From the NCBI GenBank assembly GCA_035295125.1, contig DATGJP010000080.1, positions 186,001 to 250,000 on the forward strand: a DNA stretch of 64,000 nt. Reading direction: 5' to 3'. Origin of the DNA: JAICMB01 sp035295125 (GTDB lineage: Bacteria > Acidobacteriota > Terriglobia > Bryobacterales > Bryobacteraceae). The notes beneath the pieces are model-generated. The model was not told where the DNA came from, ran no database searches, and saw only the letters and a program-made list of their open reading frames with translations. A program made the translations under genes and the position numbers. Of the stretch, positions 1 through 7,815 are shown piece after piece. Positions within the stretch are counted from its first letter, which is position 1. The number at the start of each line of letters is the position of its first letter.

Positions 1-921
1 AACCTCTGCGGCGCCGACCTCAGCGGGGCGAACCTCTCGGGCGCGGACCTCACCGACGCTGAGCTTGACGAAGCTAACCTCAGTCACTCGGATCTCAGCG
101 AAGCGGTCCTCAATTACGCGGATCTCAGCGAAGCGGTCCTCAACGACGCGCACCTCTACGCAGCGAACCTCCTCCTAGCTAATCTCTCTAAGGCGACCCT
201 CTTCAATGCAAACCTGTTTATGACGAATTTCTTTGGAGCGAACTTCTTTGAAACAAACTTCAGCCAGGCGAGACTTCGATTAACCAACTTCGCCGCCGTC
301 AACCTCAGTACGGCCAAGGAACTTCAAACGGTAATTCATGAGGGTCCGTCTCCCATTAGCATCGATACATTCTACATGTCTCAAGGCAAGATCCCGGAAG
401 TTTTTCTCCGCGGCTGTGGCGTGCCCGAACAATTCATCACGTATGCACGCTCGCTTGTTTCGAACCCGATCGAGTTTTACTCCTGTTTCATCAGCTACTC
501 CACCAAAAATGGCGCTTTCGCCCAACGATTGCACGTCGATTTGCAAGCTAGCGGCTTACGCGTCTGGTTTGCTCCCGAGGACCTGAAAATTGGCGACCGG
601 TTCCAGGAGCGCATTGAAGAGTCAATCCGCCTCTATGACAAAGTAATGATCATCCTGTCCAGGGCATCGATCCAGAGCGCCTGGGTGGAGCGCGAAGTAA
701 ACGCGGCGTGGGAGCGCGAAAGGCGCGAGAAGCGACTCGTGCTGTTTCCAATCCGAATCGATAACGCGGTGATGACCGCACCCGCCCCCTGGGCAGCCGA
801 CCTCCGCCGGCAGCGGCACATCGGCGACTTCTCGGGTTGGAAGGACCATGACGCCTACCAAAAAGCCCTGACGCGTCTGCTACGCGACCTGCAGGCGGAA
901 ACCCCGGCGCCCTCAATTTAA
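1..921 (+). CDS. Pentapeptide-repeat protein with C-terminal TIR domain (5' end outside window)
   Basis: The frame is open from base 1, so the start codon lies upstream. Codons 1 to about 100 are pentapeptide repeats of the A(D/N)LxxA type, predicted to fold as a right-handed quadrilateral beta-helix. From about codon 158 a TIR domain follows: it opens with FYSCFISYS, continues with GLRVWFAPEDLKIGD, and has an SAWVEREV motif in which the second Glu (codon 232) is at the position of the NAD-cleaving glutamate of bacterial and SARM1-type TIR enzymes. The family link is clear; NADase activity is inferred. Pentapeptide-TIR fusions are plausible immune or abortive-infection effectors. No partner effector or phage-sensing gene is visible downstream, where a decayed integrative element begins within a few bases of the stop. 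Confidence 0.88.
   Translation, partial: NLCGADLSGANLSGADLTDAELDEANLSHSDLSEAVLNYADLSEAVLNDAHLYAANLLLANLSKATLFNANLFMTNFFGANFFETNFSQARLRLTNFAAVNLSTAKELQTVIHEGPSPISIDTFYMSQGKIPEVFLRGCGVPEQFITYARSLVSNPIEFYSCFISYSTKNGAFAQRLHVDLQASGLRVWFAPEDLKIGDRFQERIEESIRLYDKVMIILSRASIQSAWVEREVNAAWERERREKRLVLFPIRIDNAVMTAPAPWAADLRRQRHIGDFSGWKDHDAYQKALTRLLRDLQAETPAPSI
91..150 (+). repeat. 30-bp tandem duplication inside the pentapeptide-repeat coding region
   Basis: Bases 91-120 and 121-150 are almost identical, differing only near the end (aattacgcg against aacgacgcg). Each encodes two pentapeptide units, DLSEA VLN(Y/D)A. The near identity at DNA level, against the diverged other units, points to a recent duplication that lengthened the beta-helix. 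Confidence 0.85.
907..919 (+). repeat. 13-bp direct repeat, copy 1 (gcgccctcaattt)
   Basis: This sequence lies at the last codons of the TIR gene and recurs exactly at 8116-8128. The two copies frame the accessory region that contains the tyrosine recombinase at 4109-5053. It may be part of an attachment site or of an insertion duplication. It is short, so chance recurrence is possible. Confidence 0.4.
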
Positions 922-924
922 GCC

Positions 925-960
925 ATCAGGACACCATTTCGACACCTGTCCGAATTGTCC
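925..960 (+). repeat. 36-bp imperfect direct repeat, left copy (candidate attL)
   Basis: It starts 4 bases after the TIR stop codon and matches 7173-7208 at about 30 of 36 positions. The last 14 bases (tgtccgaattgtcc) and the first 8 (atcaggac) are identical. The pair bounds about 6.2 kb with the recombinase and three decayed element genes. An attachment-site role is inferred from this layout. Confidence 0.5.
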
Positions 961-982
961 GGATCCACGCTACCGTGAATCA

Positions 983-1174
983 ATGAAGCGCCGCGACCCG
1001 AAGACCGGCAAATTCAAACAGGGCATGAAGGCACTGACGAAGGAACTCGGCAGCCAGCCGGTACAGCTGCGGCCGCAAGCTGGCCACTGCCCCACGTGCC
1101 TCGCGCAGCTCACGCCTGCAGGAGCCGGCCACAAACCAGGCTGCAATCACCTCGCGCCTGCGCAGTCGGCATGA
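983..1174 (+). CDS. Small Cys/His-motif protein, element-borne
   Basis: This 63-residue reading frame has a very basic N-terminus (MKRRDPKTGKFKQGMK). Its C-terminal half holds two Cys clusters, CPTC and HKPGCNH, in a spacing that could bind one zinc ion. The C-terminal 31 residues are repeated almost unchanged at 7816-7917, and in both copies the stop overlaps a following ATG (ATGA). Conservation between copies and the conserved overlap suggest it is a true gene of the mobile element. The family is not recognised; regulator or nucleic-acid binding is only a guess. Confidence 0.5.
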   Translation: MKRRDPKTGKFKQGMKALTKELGSQPVQLRPQAGHCPTCLAQLTPAGAGHKPGCNHLAPAQSA

Positions 1175-1194
1175 ACGACGACGGCGCCGCATAA
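1171..1194 (+). pseudogene. Truncated copy of the 25-residue membrane micropeptide
   Basis: An ATG overlapping the preceding stop (ATGA) starts MNDDGAA followed by TAA. The second copy at 7914-7991 starts MNDGAA and runs on into a hydrophobic segment. Here an extra codon and a stop end it after 7 residues. Confidence 0.4.
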
Positions 1195-1268
1195 TCGTCA
1201 ACCCCCGCAGCGAAATCACTTCCACGGTCGGCTCCCCCTGCCATCCGACCAGATAGAATTAGGGGCGC

Positions 1269-1490
1269 ATGAAGCTTTATGCGGTGACGTGCAAAAGCTG
1301 CGGTCATGCCATACCGCTAAAGGACACGCTCGGCGAAACGTTTCCTGTTGACAGAACAGTTGAAGTGGAGTGCCGGTGCCACGAGAAGCACCCTTACGCT
1401 AAAGACGACCTTTTTCCCATCGGCGAATTTGAGTTTACGGAGAATATCACAGCTCGCAGGCCTTCGGAGACCAATCGCGGCCGACACTGA
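1269..1490 (+). CDS. Small putative zinc-ribbon protein
   Basis: This 73-residue protein starts MKLYAVTCKSCGHAIPLKD and later has a CRCHEKH segment, giving a CxxCGH...CxCH pattern typical of small zinc ribbons. The start is the first ATG, 6 bases after an aggggcgc stretch that can serve as a ribosome-binding site. The C-terminal 15 residues are Arg-rich and may be a run-on. No family is recognised. It sits inside the accessory region, downstream of the Cys/His-motif gene. Confidence 0.5.
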   Translation: MKLYAVTCKSCGHAIPLKDTLGETFPVDRTVEVECRCHEKHPYAKDDLFPIGEFEFTENITARRPSETNRGRH

Positions 1491-1872
1491 ATCGGTGCTC
1501 AAGCCGGGCCCGCATCGCTCGCTGGCGCTCGCGCGCGGCCGCTCGCCGCGGCGATACTCCAACCTAATCTGGACTTGCTAGATCCGAATTGATCCGCCCA
1601 CATTGACGTGAGAGTCGCGTATGATAGGGGCGAACCCGAATTCCACTTGCGACCGGAAACCGTTGCATGGCCCACTCGGTCTGCATCTCCGAGATCACGA
1701 AGGCGTGGAATCGTGGAATGCGCCCAGGAAGCCCTTCCTAGTCGCAGTCAATACTCCGGGGGGAGTCCACAAGGCAGGCCTCCGCGCGGTCCAGCCCGTC
1801 AGTCGGCCGGACTTCAGAGCTTCTGTCCCACGTTCAAGGACCGTGAACGGCTGGCCGTGAAAGGCGAGAAAA
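1491..1872. other. Gene-poor stretch with a short GC-rich module
   Basis: No convincing gene is seen. Bases 1494-1511 (ggtgctcaagccgggccc) and 1536-1550 (cggccgctcgccgcg) match 3660-3677 and 3960-3973, the two ends of a longer GC-rich block after the next gene. The ORFs here are short and have no recognisable domain. A ribosome-binding site (aaggcgag) for the gene at 1873 lies at its end. Confidence 0.5.
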
Positions 1873-3612
1873 ATGAGTGCACGTGTATTGTGTGGTCTTT
1901 TCACCCTTCTACTTTTGCCCCTATTACTGAATGCCGAGACAACAACAAAGCAGAATCAGTTAGCGGTCAAAAACTGGCCCGCACCAATCTACTGGCAGCC
2001 TTCAAACGCTGTTAAAGAAACGGCGGCAGCTCGTGCGCAAACTATGGGCACAGCCAGCGGAACCACCCTTTTAGTGTTCGTGGCGATGCCTCCCTGCCGT
2101 GTCGTTGATACGCGCTCTGGCATGGGCTTCAACGGCGATTTCGGGCCTCCAACGCTGGCTGGCGGCACTAGAAGAACATTCCCGATTCAATCCAGCACTA
2201 CTTGTGTGATTCCTTCCATCGCTCTGGCCTATTCGTTCAACATCACAGTTGTCCCGCCGGGACCGCTTCTGTACATCACGGTCTATCCAACCGGACAGCA
2301 ACAGCCGAACGCCTCGACATTAAATTCCCCGCAGGGCTTCATAATCGCGAACGCAGCTATCGTGCCGGCCGGCAGCAGCGGCTCGGTCGATGTGTTTGTG
2401 AGCAATCCCACCGATGTCATTATCGACATTAACGGCTATTACGCTGCCGTTGGTGACCTGAACACCAACACCGCGCTCGGGAACCAAAGCTTCGTGAACA
2501 ACACGACCGGAGGCTTCAACACCGCGTTCGGAGCGCAAACGCTGGAGAACAACACAACAGGAAGCGGTAACACCGCTGTAGGAACCCAAAGCTTGCAGAA
2601 CAACACGACCGGAGGCAGCAACACTGCATACGGGTTCAACGCGCTTCGGAACAACACATCAGGGCCAAGCAACACCGCAACCGGCGCCAACGCATTGGAG
2701 AGCAACACAACAGGGGGTGCCAACACTGCGTCGGGCTCTTACGCGCTGAACAGTAATACGACAGGAAATGCCAACACTGCGACCGGTGAAGACGCACTGC
2801 AAAACAACACCAGTGGAGGCAGCAACACCGCTTCAGGATATTATGCGCTGAACGGCAACACGACCGGAAGCTCTAATACGGCGGATGGCGTCGAAGCGCT
2901 GCAGAACAATACCATCGGAGACAGCAATACGGCCTTTGGTGCGCGATCGCTAAATGGCAACACCACGGGGTATAGCAACACGGCTTTAGGCGTCGGAGCA
3001 TTGTCCACCAACACGACTGGGAACAACAACATTGCAATCGGGAGTGGCGCTGCGTTTAACGTCTCGGCGAGCAGGAGCAACAACATCCACATCGGCAGCC
3101 AAGGCACAACTGGCGATAGTGGCACTATCCGGATCGGAACACCTGCCACACAGAATTCTTTCTACGCTGCTGGCGTTCGTGGCATTACGACAAGCAGCAA
3201 TGACGTTGTCCCAGTCGTAATCGACTCGAATGGCCAGCTAGGGACCGTCAACTCCGCACGACGGTTCAAAGAAGATATACAGGACATGGGTGAGGCCAGC
3301 CACCGCCTCCTCAATCTCCGGCCTGTCACCTTCCGCTACAAAAAGCCTTTCGCTGATGGCTCGCAGCCTATGGAATTCGGTCTGATCGCCGAGGATGTTG
3401 CTGAAGTGTTCCCGGAACTGGTCGCGCACTCCGCCGACGGACAGATCGAGAGCATAAAGTACCAAATGCTGGATTCGTTACTGCTTAACGAGCTGCAGAA
3501 ACAGCTTAAAGCTATGCACGATCTTGCCGCACAGAATCGAGAACTCGAGACCCGGGTTGCGACCTTGGAACTCATCCTTTCGCAAAAACAGACCACGCAA
3601 ACTACACCCTAA
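1873..3612 (+). CDS. Secreted beta-roll repeat protein with peptidase S74 intramolecular chaperone domain
   Basis: This 579-residue protein has an N-terminal signal peptide (hydrophobic residues 5-20). A globular part (about 45-190) contains PCRVVDTRSG. Residues 203-389 are eleven consecutive 17-residue repeats of the form GxxALxxNTTGxxNTAx, reminiscent of YadA-like head rolls. The C-terminus is a peptidase S74 domain: S461 is followed five residues later by K466 (SARRFK), matching the Ser-Lys dyad of self-cleaving tail-spike chaperones, then LRPVTFRYK and GLIAEDVAEVFPEL, and a terminal coiled coil. Expected role: a trimeric surface fibre that cleaves off its own folding domain. The usual SDxRxK has Ala in place of Asp. 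The start has an AAGGCGAG ribosome-binding site. Confidence 0.88.
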   Translation: MSARVLCGLFTLLLLPLLLNAETTTKQNQLAVKNWPAPIYWQPSNAVKETAAARAQTMGTASGTTLLVFVAMPPCRVVDTRSGMGFNGDFGPPTLAGGTRRTFPIQSSTTCVIPSIALAYSFNITVVPPGPLLYITVYPTGQQQPNASTLNSPQGFIIANAAIVPAGSSGSVDVFVSNPTDVIIDINGYYAAVGDLNTNTALGNQSFVNNTTGGFNTAFGAQTLENNTTGSGNTAVGTQSLQNNTTGGSNTAYGFNALRNNTSGPSNTATGANALESNTTGGANTASGSYALNSNTTGNANTATGEDALQNNTSGGSNTASGYYALNGNTTGSSNTADGVEALQNNTIGDSNTAFGARSLNGNTTGYSNTALGVGALSTNTTGNNNIAIGSGAAFNVSASRSNNIHIGSQGTTGDSGTIRIGTPATQNSFYAAGVRGITTSSNDVVPVVIDSNGQLGTVNSARRFKEDIQDMGEASHRLLNLRPVTFRYKKPFADGSQPMEFGLIAEDVAEVFPELVAHSADGQIESIKYQMLDSLLLNELQKQLKAMHDLAAQNRELETRVATLELILSQKQTTQTTP

Positions 3613-4108
3613 TCGGCCCGGACACAACAGGGTTAACAATTGCAGCCGCCGAAAGACAAGGTGCTCACGCCGGGCCCAGCTCGCAAGCTCGCTGTCCCGC
3701 GCTTCGGTCTTTGCTTACGGCGCGGCCCGCGATCCGCAGGGCGCAGGCTGGCAAGCCCCCGCATGCGATCCTCGCCCGGTCCGCGCGGTCCGCCGGCAGC
3801 CAGGCGATGCCTGCCCGCCTGCTCACGCACCGGCGCCGCGATCGCGCCGCCTCAGCCAGGCGCGCAGTCGACCTCACCGCGGGACGCGCACGCCCGCGAT
3901 GCGGCCGCGCGCGATTGCGTCCGCGCTGGCCCGGCGATGCTCGCTGCGCTTCGCACGCCCGGCCGCTCGCCGCAGCGAGAGCAGTTAAGGGGCAGGTAAA
4001 TGGGCCGAAAAGAAGGAAAGGACCGGTGGAGCCACCGGCAACGAAACGCGGAGCAGCCGCGGAGTCGCGTTGCCGACCACCGGCCCGCCCTGGTGTTAGC
4101 GTATCAAG
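3613..4108. other. Gene-free, extremely GC-rich block
   Basis: About 500 bases without a credible gene. Bases 3660-3973 are very rich in gcg/cgc/cgg words and give open frames on several registers whose translations are only Ala/Arg/Pro-rich. The block is framed by sequences that also frame the much shorter block at 1494-1550. The 3' ends of the S74 gene and the recombinase converge on it. Confidence 0.6.
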
Positions 4109-5053
4109 CTATAGCGCTTTCGCCAAAGGGTCTGACGCGAACATTTCAGCCGGCCGTACGTAGCGCTGGAAACTGGACGCGCTCTTATGACCCGAACGCC
4201 GCATCACGATCGATTCCGGAGCCCCGGAGGCTACCGCCGTCGTGCACATGCCGGCCCGTAGCGAGTGCGCACTGTATCGCGCCGGATCGAGCCCCGCGCG
4301 TTTCGCCGCCTGGTGTACGACGTAGTTGATCGATTCGCCCGTTGTGAGTCCGAACAGCAAGCCAGGCGAGGGACCGCGAAGCCGCAGCCAGGCGCGCAAG
4401 GTGCGCACCGGGCAGGTCTCGGCCCGGCGCCCGCGGAAAACGCCAATTTCCCTGCCCCGCCCCGTCTGATCGTTCTTCGCCCGGCGTACCTTCACAACCA
4501 AACCTTTGCCGGCTACCGTGACGTCCTGGATGCGCAGAGCAACAAGCTCGCTCCGCCGGCAGCCTGTTGCGAAACCCAGCACCAGGATGGCGCGATCGCG
4601 GATTCCCCTGGGCGAATCGTCGCACGCGAGCGACATGGCGCGGAGCTCCTCCGGTGTGACTGCCGCCGGCTGCTGCGGGGCAGTGCCGAATTTGCGAGCG
4701 ATCGCCGCCAGCAGGCCGCGCACCTGATCGCCCAGCGGCGAGATCTCGCCCGCAGAGCGATGCTGCCGCGAGATGGACCAGGCGCGCCGTTGAACCGTGC
4801 TGGTCTTGTGGCCGAGCTTGGCCGCGCAATGCGTCAGGTACAATTCGACGGTCTCGGCCGCCGCCGGCAGCGACGTCCGCCCCGCTCGCCGGCACCAGGT
4901 CGCGAAGTGCCTCCAATCGCTGTCCAGGGCCCGGCGGGTATTGGCCGCCGTGGCATGGCCGTTCAGCTGATCACGTTCCCGCTTCAGTGCCATGAGATCG
5001 ACTCCCAGATCAAATAGGGCTAGCTGCTCCGCTGCTGCGTGGACCGGTGGCAT
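4109..5053 (-). CDS. Tyrosine-type site-specific recombinase/integrase
   Basis: This 314-residue protein has an N-terminal SAM-like core-binding domain (about 25-125) and a C-terminal catalytic domain. The catalytic set is complete: R166 in ATGCRRSEL, H263 and R266 in HSLR, H289 in RRSGHKS and the nucleophile Y298 in SFQRYVR. It therefore appears functional, unlike the neighbouring element genes. It cuts and rejoins DNA at attachment sites, and the 36-bp repeats at 925 and 7173 are candidates. It is transcribed divergently from the wHTH pseudogene over a 160-bp AT-richer spacer. Confidence 0.92.
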   Translation of the reverse strand: MPPVHAAAEQLALFDLGVDLMALKRERDQLNGHATAANTRRALDSDWRHFATWCRRAGRTSLPAAAETVELYLTHCAAKLGHKTSTVQRRAWSISRQHRSAGEISPLGDQVRGLLAAIARKFGTAPQQPAAVTPEELRAMSLACDDSPRGIRDRAILVLGFATGCRRSELVALRIQDVTVAGKGLVVKVRRAKNDQTGRGREIGVFRGRRAETCPVRTLRAWLRLRGPSPGLLFGLTTGESINYVVHQAAKRAGLDPARYSAHSLRAGMCTTAVASGAPESIVMRRSGHKSASSFQRYVRPAEMFASDPLAKAL

Positions 5054-5215
5054 TCGGTCGCTTCCTCCGCGTCCTACAGCCTACCACGAAGTTGCAGGCG
5101 TCTGCGATAAGCACTATTATCATAAAAACGCTGACAGTGCCGCGAGAATTAAAAGCGAAAAGCGGCAAAATGAGCTGATAGCCACCCAGCGAAATGTCGG
5201 CGGCGAGGAGCAGCA

Positions 5216-5871
5216 ATGGCACAGGCCAAGCAGACCAATAATAGCCGGGGCGCCCCCTGCCCGCAGCAACGGGAGACGGACCAGTTCTTAACGGAAGTGA
5301 ATTCAGGCTCTAAAACTGACTCACAGACTATCTGTTATCGGCAGTACGGTAAACCCACCGTGTCGCCGCTCGACCGCATCGCCGAGCTGTGGGTGCTCCT
5401 GGAGCTGACCCGCCGAGCACTGCTCAGCGGAAAACTCGTCGTCGAAGCCAGTGCCCGCGACCTTGCAAGCTCAACAAAGATAGTTCCTCGACCATCACGG
5501 CGATTGATGAACTCACTCGGAGGGCGATGATCAGTACCCGACAAGGTACCGGAAAGCGCCCGTCGCGGTATCAGCTCAACTTCCTTCAGACCGCCGAAAT
5601 GAGTGGTCCGAAAACCGGACCACTAGGAACACAACCCGTCCAAAAAACAGAACTCCAGACAGGTCCGAATTCCGGACCTGTCCGATCTTCGGACCACCCA
5701 AACCTAGGGGGTGGTCCGAAAACCAGACCTCATACCAATGAGGAACGCGCGCGCGGGCGTCGGATCGGAAAACCCGATAGAAAGCCCGATACAATCGTTC
5801 GATTACCGATAGGATCGATCGACGAAAAGCCTCCTTTGATCTGCCGGTCCATACCGGCAAGCCACAGCTGA
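5216..5871 (+). pseudogene. Winged-helix (replication/regulator-type) protein, frameshifted
   Basis: The gene starts well (GAGGAG 5 bases before ATG) and encodes MAQAKQTNN...LTRRALLSGKLVVEASARDLASST. At about 5474-5480 homology moves to the -1 frame, where KDSSSTITAIDEL and RRAMIS completes a helix-turn-helix and wing, followed by GTGKRPSRYQLNFLQ. A linker of repeated (S/T)GPKTGP-like units follows. Such linkers are common in plasmid and element wHTH proteins. The two halves lie in different frames, so the gene is probably inactivated. A sequencing error is the alternative, but neighbouring element genes are broken too. Confidence 0.65.
5603..5728 (+). repeat. Cluster of GGTCCG inverted repeats
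   Basis: Bases 5603-5610/5616-5623 (gtggtccg/cggaccac), 5661-5667/5673-5679 (aggtccg/cggacct), and related half-sites at 5681-5693 and 5711-5728 form small perfect or near-perfect palindromes. They lie in the 3' part of the wHTH pseudogene and encode its GPKTGP-type linker, so the pattern may come from the repeated peptide. They could alternatively be binding sites (iteron- or operator-like) for the encoded protein. Confidence 0.5.
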
Positions 5872-5873
5872 AA

Positions 5874-6059
5874 GTGCCGTCGATCAGGCGCACCACTGCA
5901 AGCGGCATCCGGTACGAAGTCGATGAGGAATTGCTCGCAGCAGTCCGGCGATTGACGCAATGGTGTACAACCGGAACCATCCAGGTAGCAACCTCCATGG
6001 TGGCTTCTGAACAATTCCAACAGTGGCGAGCCGAGCAGAAGGAGGCGAAGGCCTCATGA
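5874..6059 (+). CDS. Small hypothetical protein upstream of the nuclease pseudogene
   Basis: This 61-residue frame starts at GTG, 2 bases after the preceding stop, and ends in an ATGA overlap with the nuclease gene start. The protein is predicted helical (VDEELLAAVRRL, FQQWRAEQKEAKAS) and has one Cys. No family is recognised. The position and overlap indicate an operon of wHTH, small protein, nuclease and coiled-coil protein. Confidence 0.45.
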   Translation: MPSIRRTTASGIRYEVDEELLAAVRRLTQWCTTGTIQVATSMVASEQFQQWRAEQKEAKAS

Positions 6060-6827
6060 GAGCTATCAACTGGCCCGCAACACTCGCTCGCAGGTGAGCA
6101 CCTGGCAGGACTGCCCCGCCCGATGGTAGTACGGCCACGTCCTCAATCTGCCAGACCCCCCAAACGGGGGCCTGCCACTAAGACGAGCGCTGCACGCGAC
6201 TATCGCGGCGTACCTTCAGCGCAAGGCCAACGAATCACCCATGGTGCCCTGGGAACACGGCGAGGCATTTTTCCGCCGGCAATTCGCCGACGAACTACAC
6301 GAGGCACGCCCGGCGGCAGCCGAGCAGCCCCTCGCCCTCGCAACCAAGGGAGTCGAAATGCTGTCGGCCTGGCTGCGCAAGATCGAGCCCGAGCTCTACC
6401 CCGCGACCTGGGACGGCAAGCCCGCCGTCGAAGTGCAGCTTACCGGGTTGATCGGCGGTGTCCCGGTACACGCGATCGCCGACGCGATCACGACAGACGG
6501 AATCGTCCACGACTTCAAAACCGCGTCGAAGAAATCCGGCAGCCTGAACGCAGACCACGCCCGCAACTGACCACGTACGCGATGCTCGCGTGCCGGCAGA
6601 TCGGCCGCCTATGGACCATTACCCAAGCCGCAACGGTCGCCGTCGAACAGCACACGTTGATGATCGACAACGCTCAGCGGCTTTACGCGAATTCGCTTTA
6701 TCAGGTCGCCAGCAAAGGAATGCAGAGCGGCATCTATCCGCCCCGCCGCTCCTCGTTCCTTTGCTCCCGCAAACATTGCGCATTCGTCCGTCAGTGCGTC
6801 AGCGAGTGGGGCGGTGAAGTAGACTAA
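6056..6827 (+). pseudogene. RecB/Cas4-like PD-(D/E)XK nuclease with Fe-S cysteines, inactivated
   Basis: Translating across frames gives a nuclease of the Cas4/AddB-like PD-(D/E)XK group: SYQLARNTRSQ and WQDCPARW at the N-terminus (first Cys), IHAIAD-like VHAIADAITTDG and VHDFKTASKK (motifs II-III with Asp and Lys), QLTTYAMLA (motif IV), and a C-terminal CSRKHCAFVRQC cluster that would complete a 4Fe-4S site. The start ATG at 6056 is out of frame with the body, an in-frame TAG interrupts at 6127-6129, and the frame changes again near 6558. At least three lesions make it a pseudogene. A second copy of its 3' end lies at 8029-8090. Confidence 0.75.
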
Positions 6828-6852
6828 ACGTGATACAACGGAATCAGCGAAC

Positions 6853-7060
6853 ATGGCCCTCGACGAACAAGACAAGCAGTGGATCAGCGAGCAACTCGAA
6901 CGCGTGGAGACTAAGCTTCTCACGCCTTTCACGAGTGGGCGTCCCCCATGCACGCTCGCCAGAGCTCGCATAGCGCCGCGCTGGAGGCCTTCGACCTGGA
7001 GTAGAGCAGCTGAAGAACCGCGTTCAGAAGATCGAGGAAGATCGCAGGCTCGCGCAGTAA
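6853..7060 (+). pseudogene. Short coiled-coil protein, frameshifted twice
   Basis: The start MALDEQDKQWISEQLERVETKLL is a charged helix. Homologous-looking continuation moves to another frame near 6921 (HAFHEWASPMHARQSS), then to the third frame near 7008 (EQLKNRVQKIEEDRRLAQ, stop 7058-7060). Joined, these give a helix-rich protein of about 68 residues, a type found at the end of such element operons. Two frame changes within 200 bases mark it as decayed. Confidence 0.5.
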
Positions 7061-7172
7061 AGCTTCAAAGGGATACTTTCCGACGGCGGGCGGTTTGTGC
7101 GTGCCCAGGCAGGCGTCAGGACGCGGGAAGCGCGCAGGCTGACTGCCGCCCACAAGCCAGGGCGGTAGGGTG

Positions 7173-7208
7173 ATCAGGACGCCATGCGGACAGTTGTCCG
7201 AATTGTCC
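7173..7208 (+). repeat. 36-bp imperfect direct repeat, right copy (candidate attR)
   Basis: Partner of 925-960, with identical ends atcaggac and tgtccgaattgtcc. It lies between the decayed coiled-coil gene and the response regulator. The regulator's likely -10 sequence is only 23 bases downstream. Confidence 0.5.
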
Positions 7209-7245
7209 AAATACCAAGCGCTACTCGGCTCTATAATAAATATCC

Positions 7246-7611
7246 ATGATTCTCGTCGTGGACAATGACAGTTCGTTCTTGGAACTCGCCAGTAAAACCC
7301 TGAACCGCGACCGCCAGGTCCTGCTCGCCTCCAATGCCGAACAAGCCTTCGAGCTTGCCAAGCAGGTCGGCTTGTCGGTTGTTCTCATTGACCTGGACAT
7401 GAAAGGCAAGGCCGGCCTCCTCCTCATCCAGCAACTCCGTGAAACTCTCCCCGACCTGGCGATCATCGCGATCAGCACTACCCTCAACAACAGCACCCTT
7501 CTGGAAGAGGCCCAAAAGCTCGGCATTGCCGAAATTCTCCAAAAACCGATCACTCCCGAGTGGAAGCCCGTCGTGGAGCGCGTCCGTGCCACCGTCAGAC
7601 GAGCAGGATAG
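7246..7611 (+). CDS. Single-domain response regulator (CheY-like receiver)
   Basis: The 121-residue protein is a lone receiver domain. Acidic residues D6 and D8 (LVVDND) bind Mg, D49 (VLIDLDM) is the phosphoacceptor, S77 follows the IIAIS strand, and K100-P101 (LQKPI) complete the active site. There is no output domain, so it acts by protein-protein contact. No histidine kinase is adjacent. A perfect TATAAT lies at 7232-7237, ending only 8 bases before the ATG, and no ribosome-binding site is visible, so the message may be leaderless. It sits just outside the right 36-bp repeat. Confidence 0.9.
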   Translation: MILVVDNDSSFLELASKTLNRDRQVLLASNAEQAFELAKQVGLSVVLIDLDMKGKAGLLLIQQLRETLPDLAIIAISTTLNNSTLLEEAQKLGIAEILQKPITPEWKPVVERVRATVRRAG

Positions 7612-7815
7612 AGCTAACACGATCCCGACACCCAAATCGACCCGGTCGTCACGTAAGGTAAACAGCGATTAAAAGAACGCTGTGATATATTTCGATCACG
7701 ACCACACCTTCCGCTAGTATTTGTCGATCGTTCCGCCGGGCCCTCGTGGATTCACGTTTGCGTGCCTGCACATTCGCGCTTTCAGTTGTTCTAACGATGT
7801 GCTCGGCGGCCACAA

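Noticed and set aside
1621..1860. 79-codon open frame starting MIGANPNSTC
   Set aside because: No ribosome-binding site and no domain; another frame is open across the same bases.
3524..4329. Overlapping Ala/Arg-rich open frames in the GC-rich block
   Set aside because: Three or more frames are open at once through extreme GC content; none has a start signal or a motif.
5470..5482. Programmed -1 frameshift in the wHTH gene
   Set aside because: There is no X-XXY-YYZ slippery heptamer or clear stimulatory structure, and nearby element genes carry ordinary inactivating lesions.
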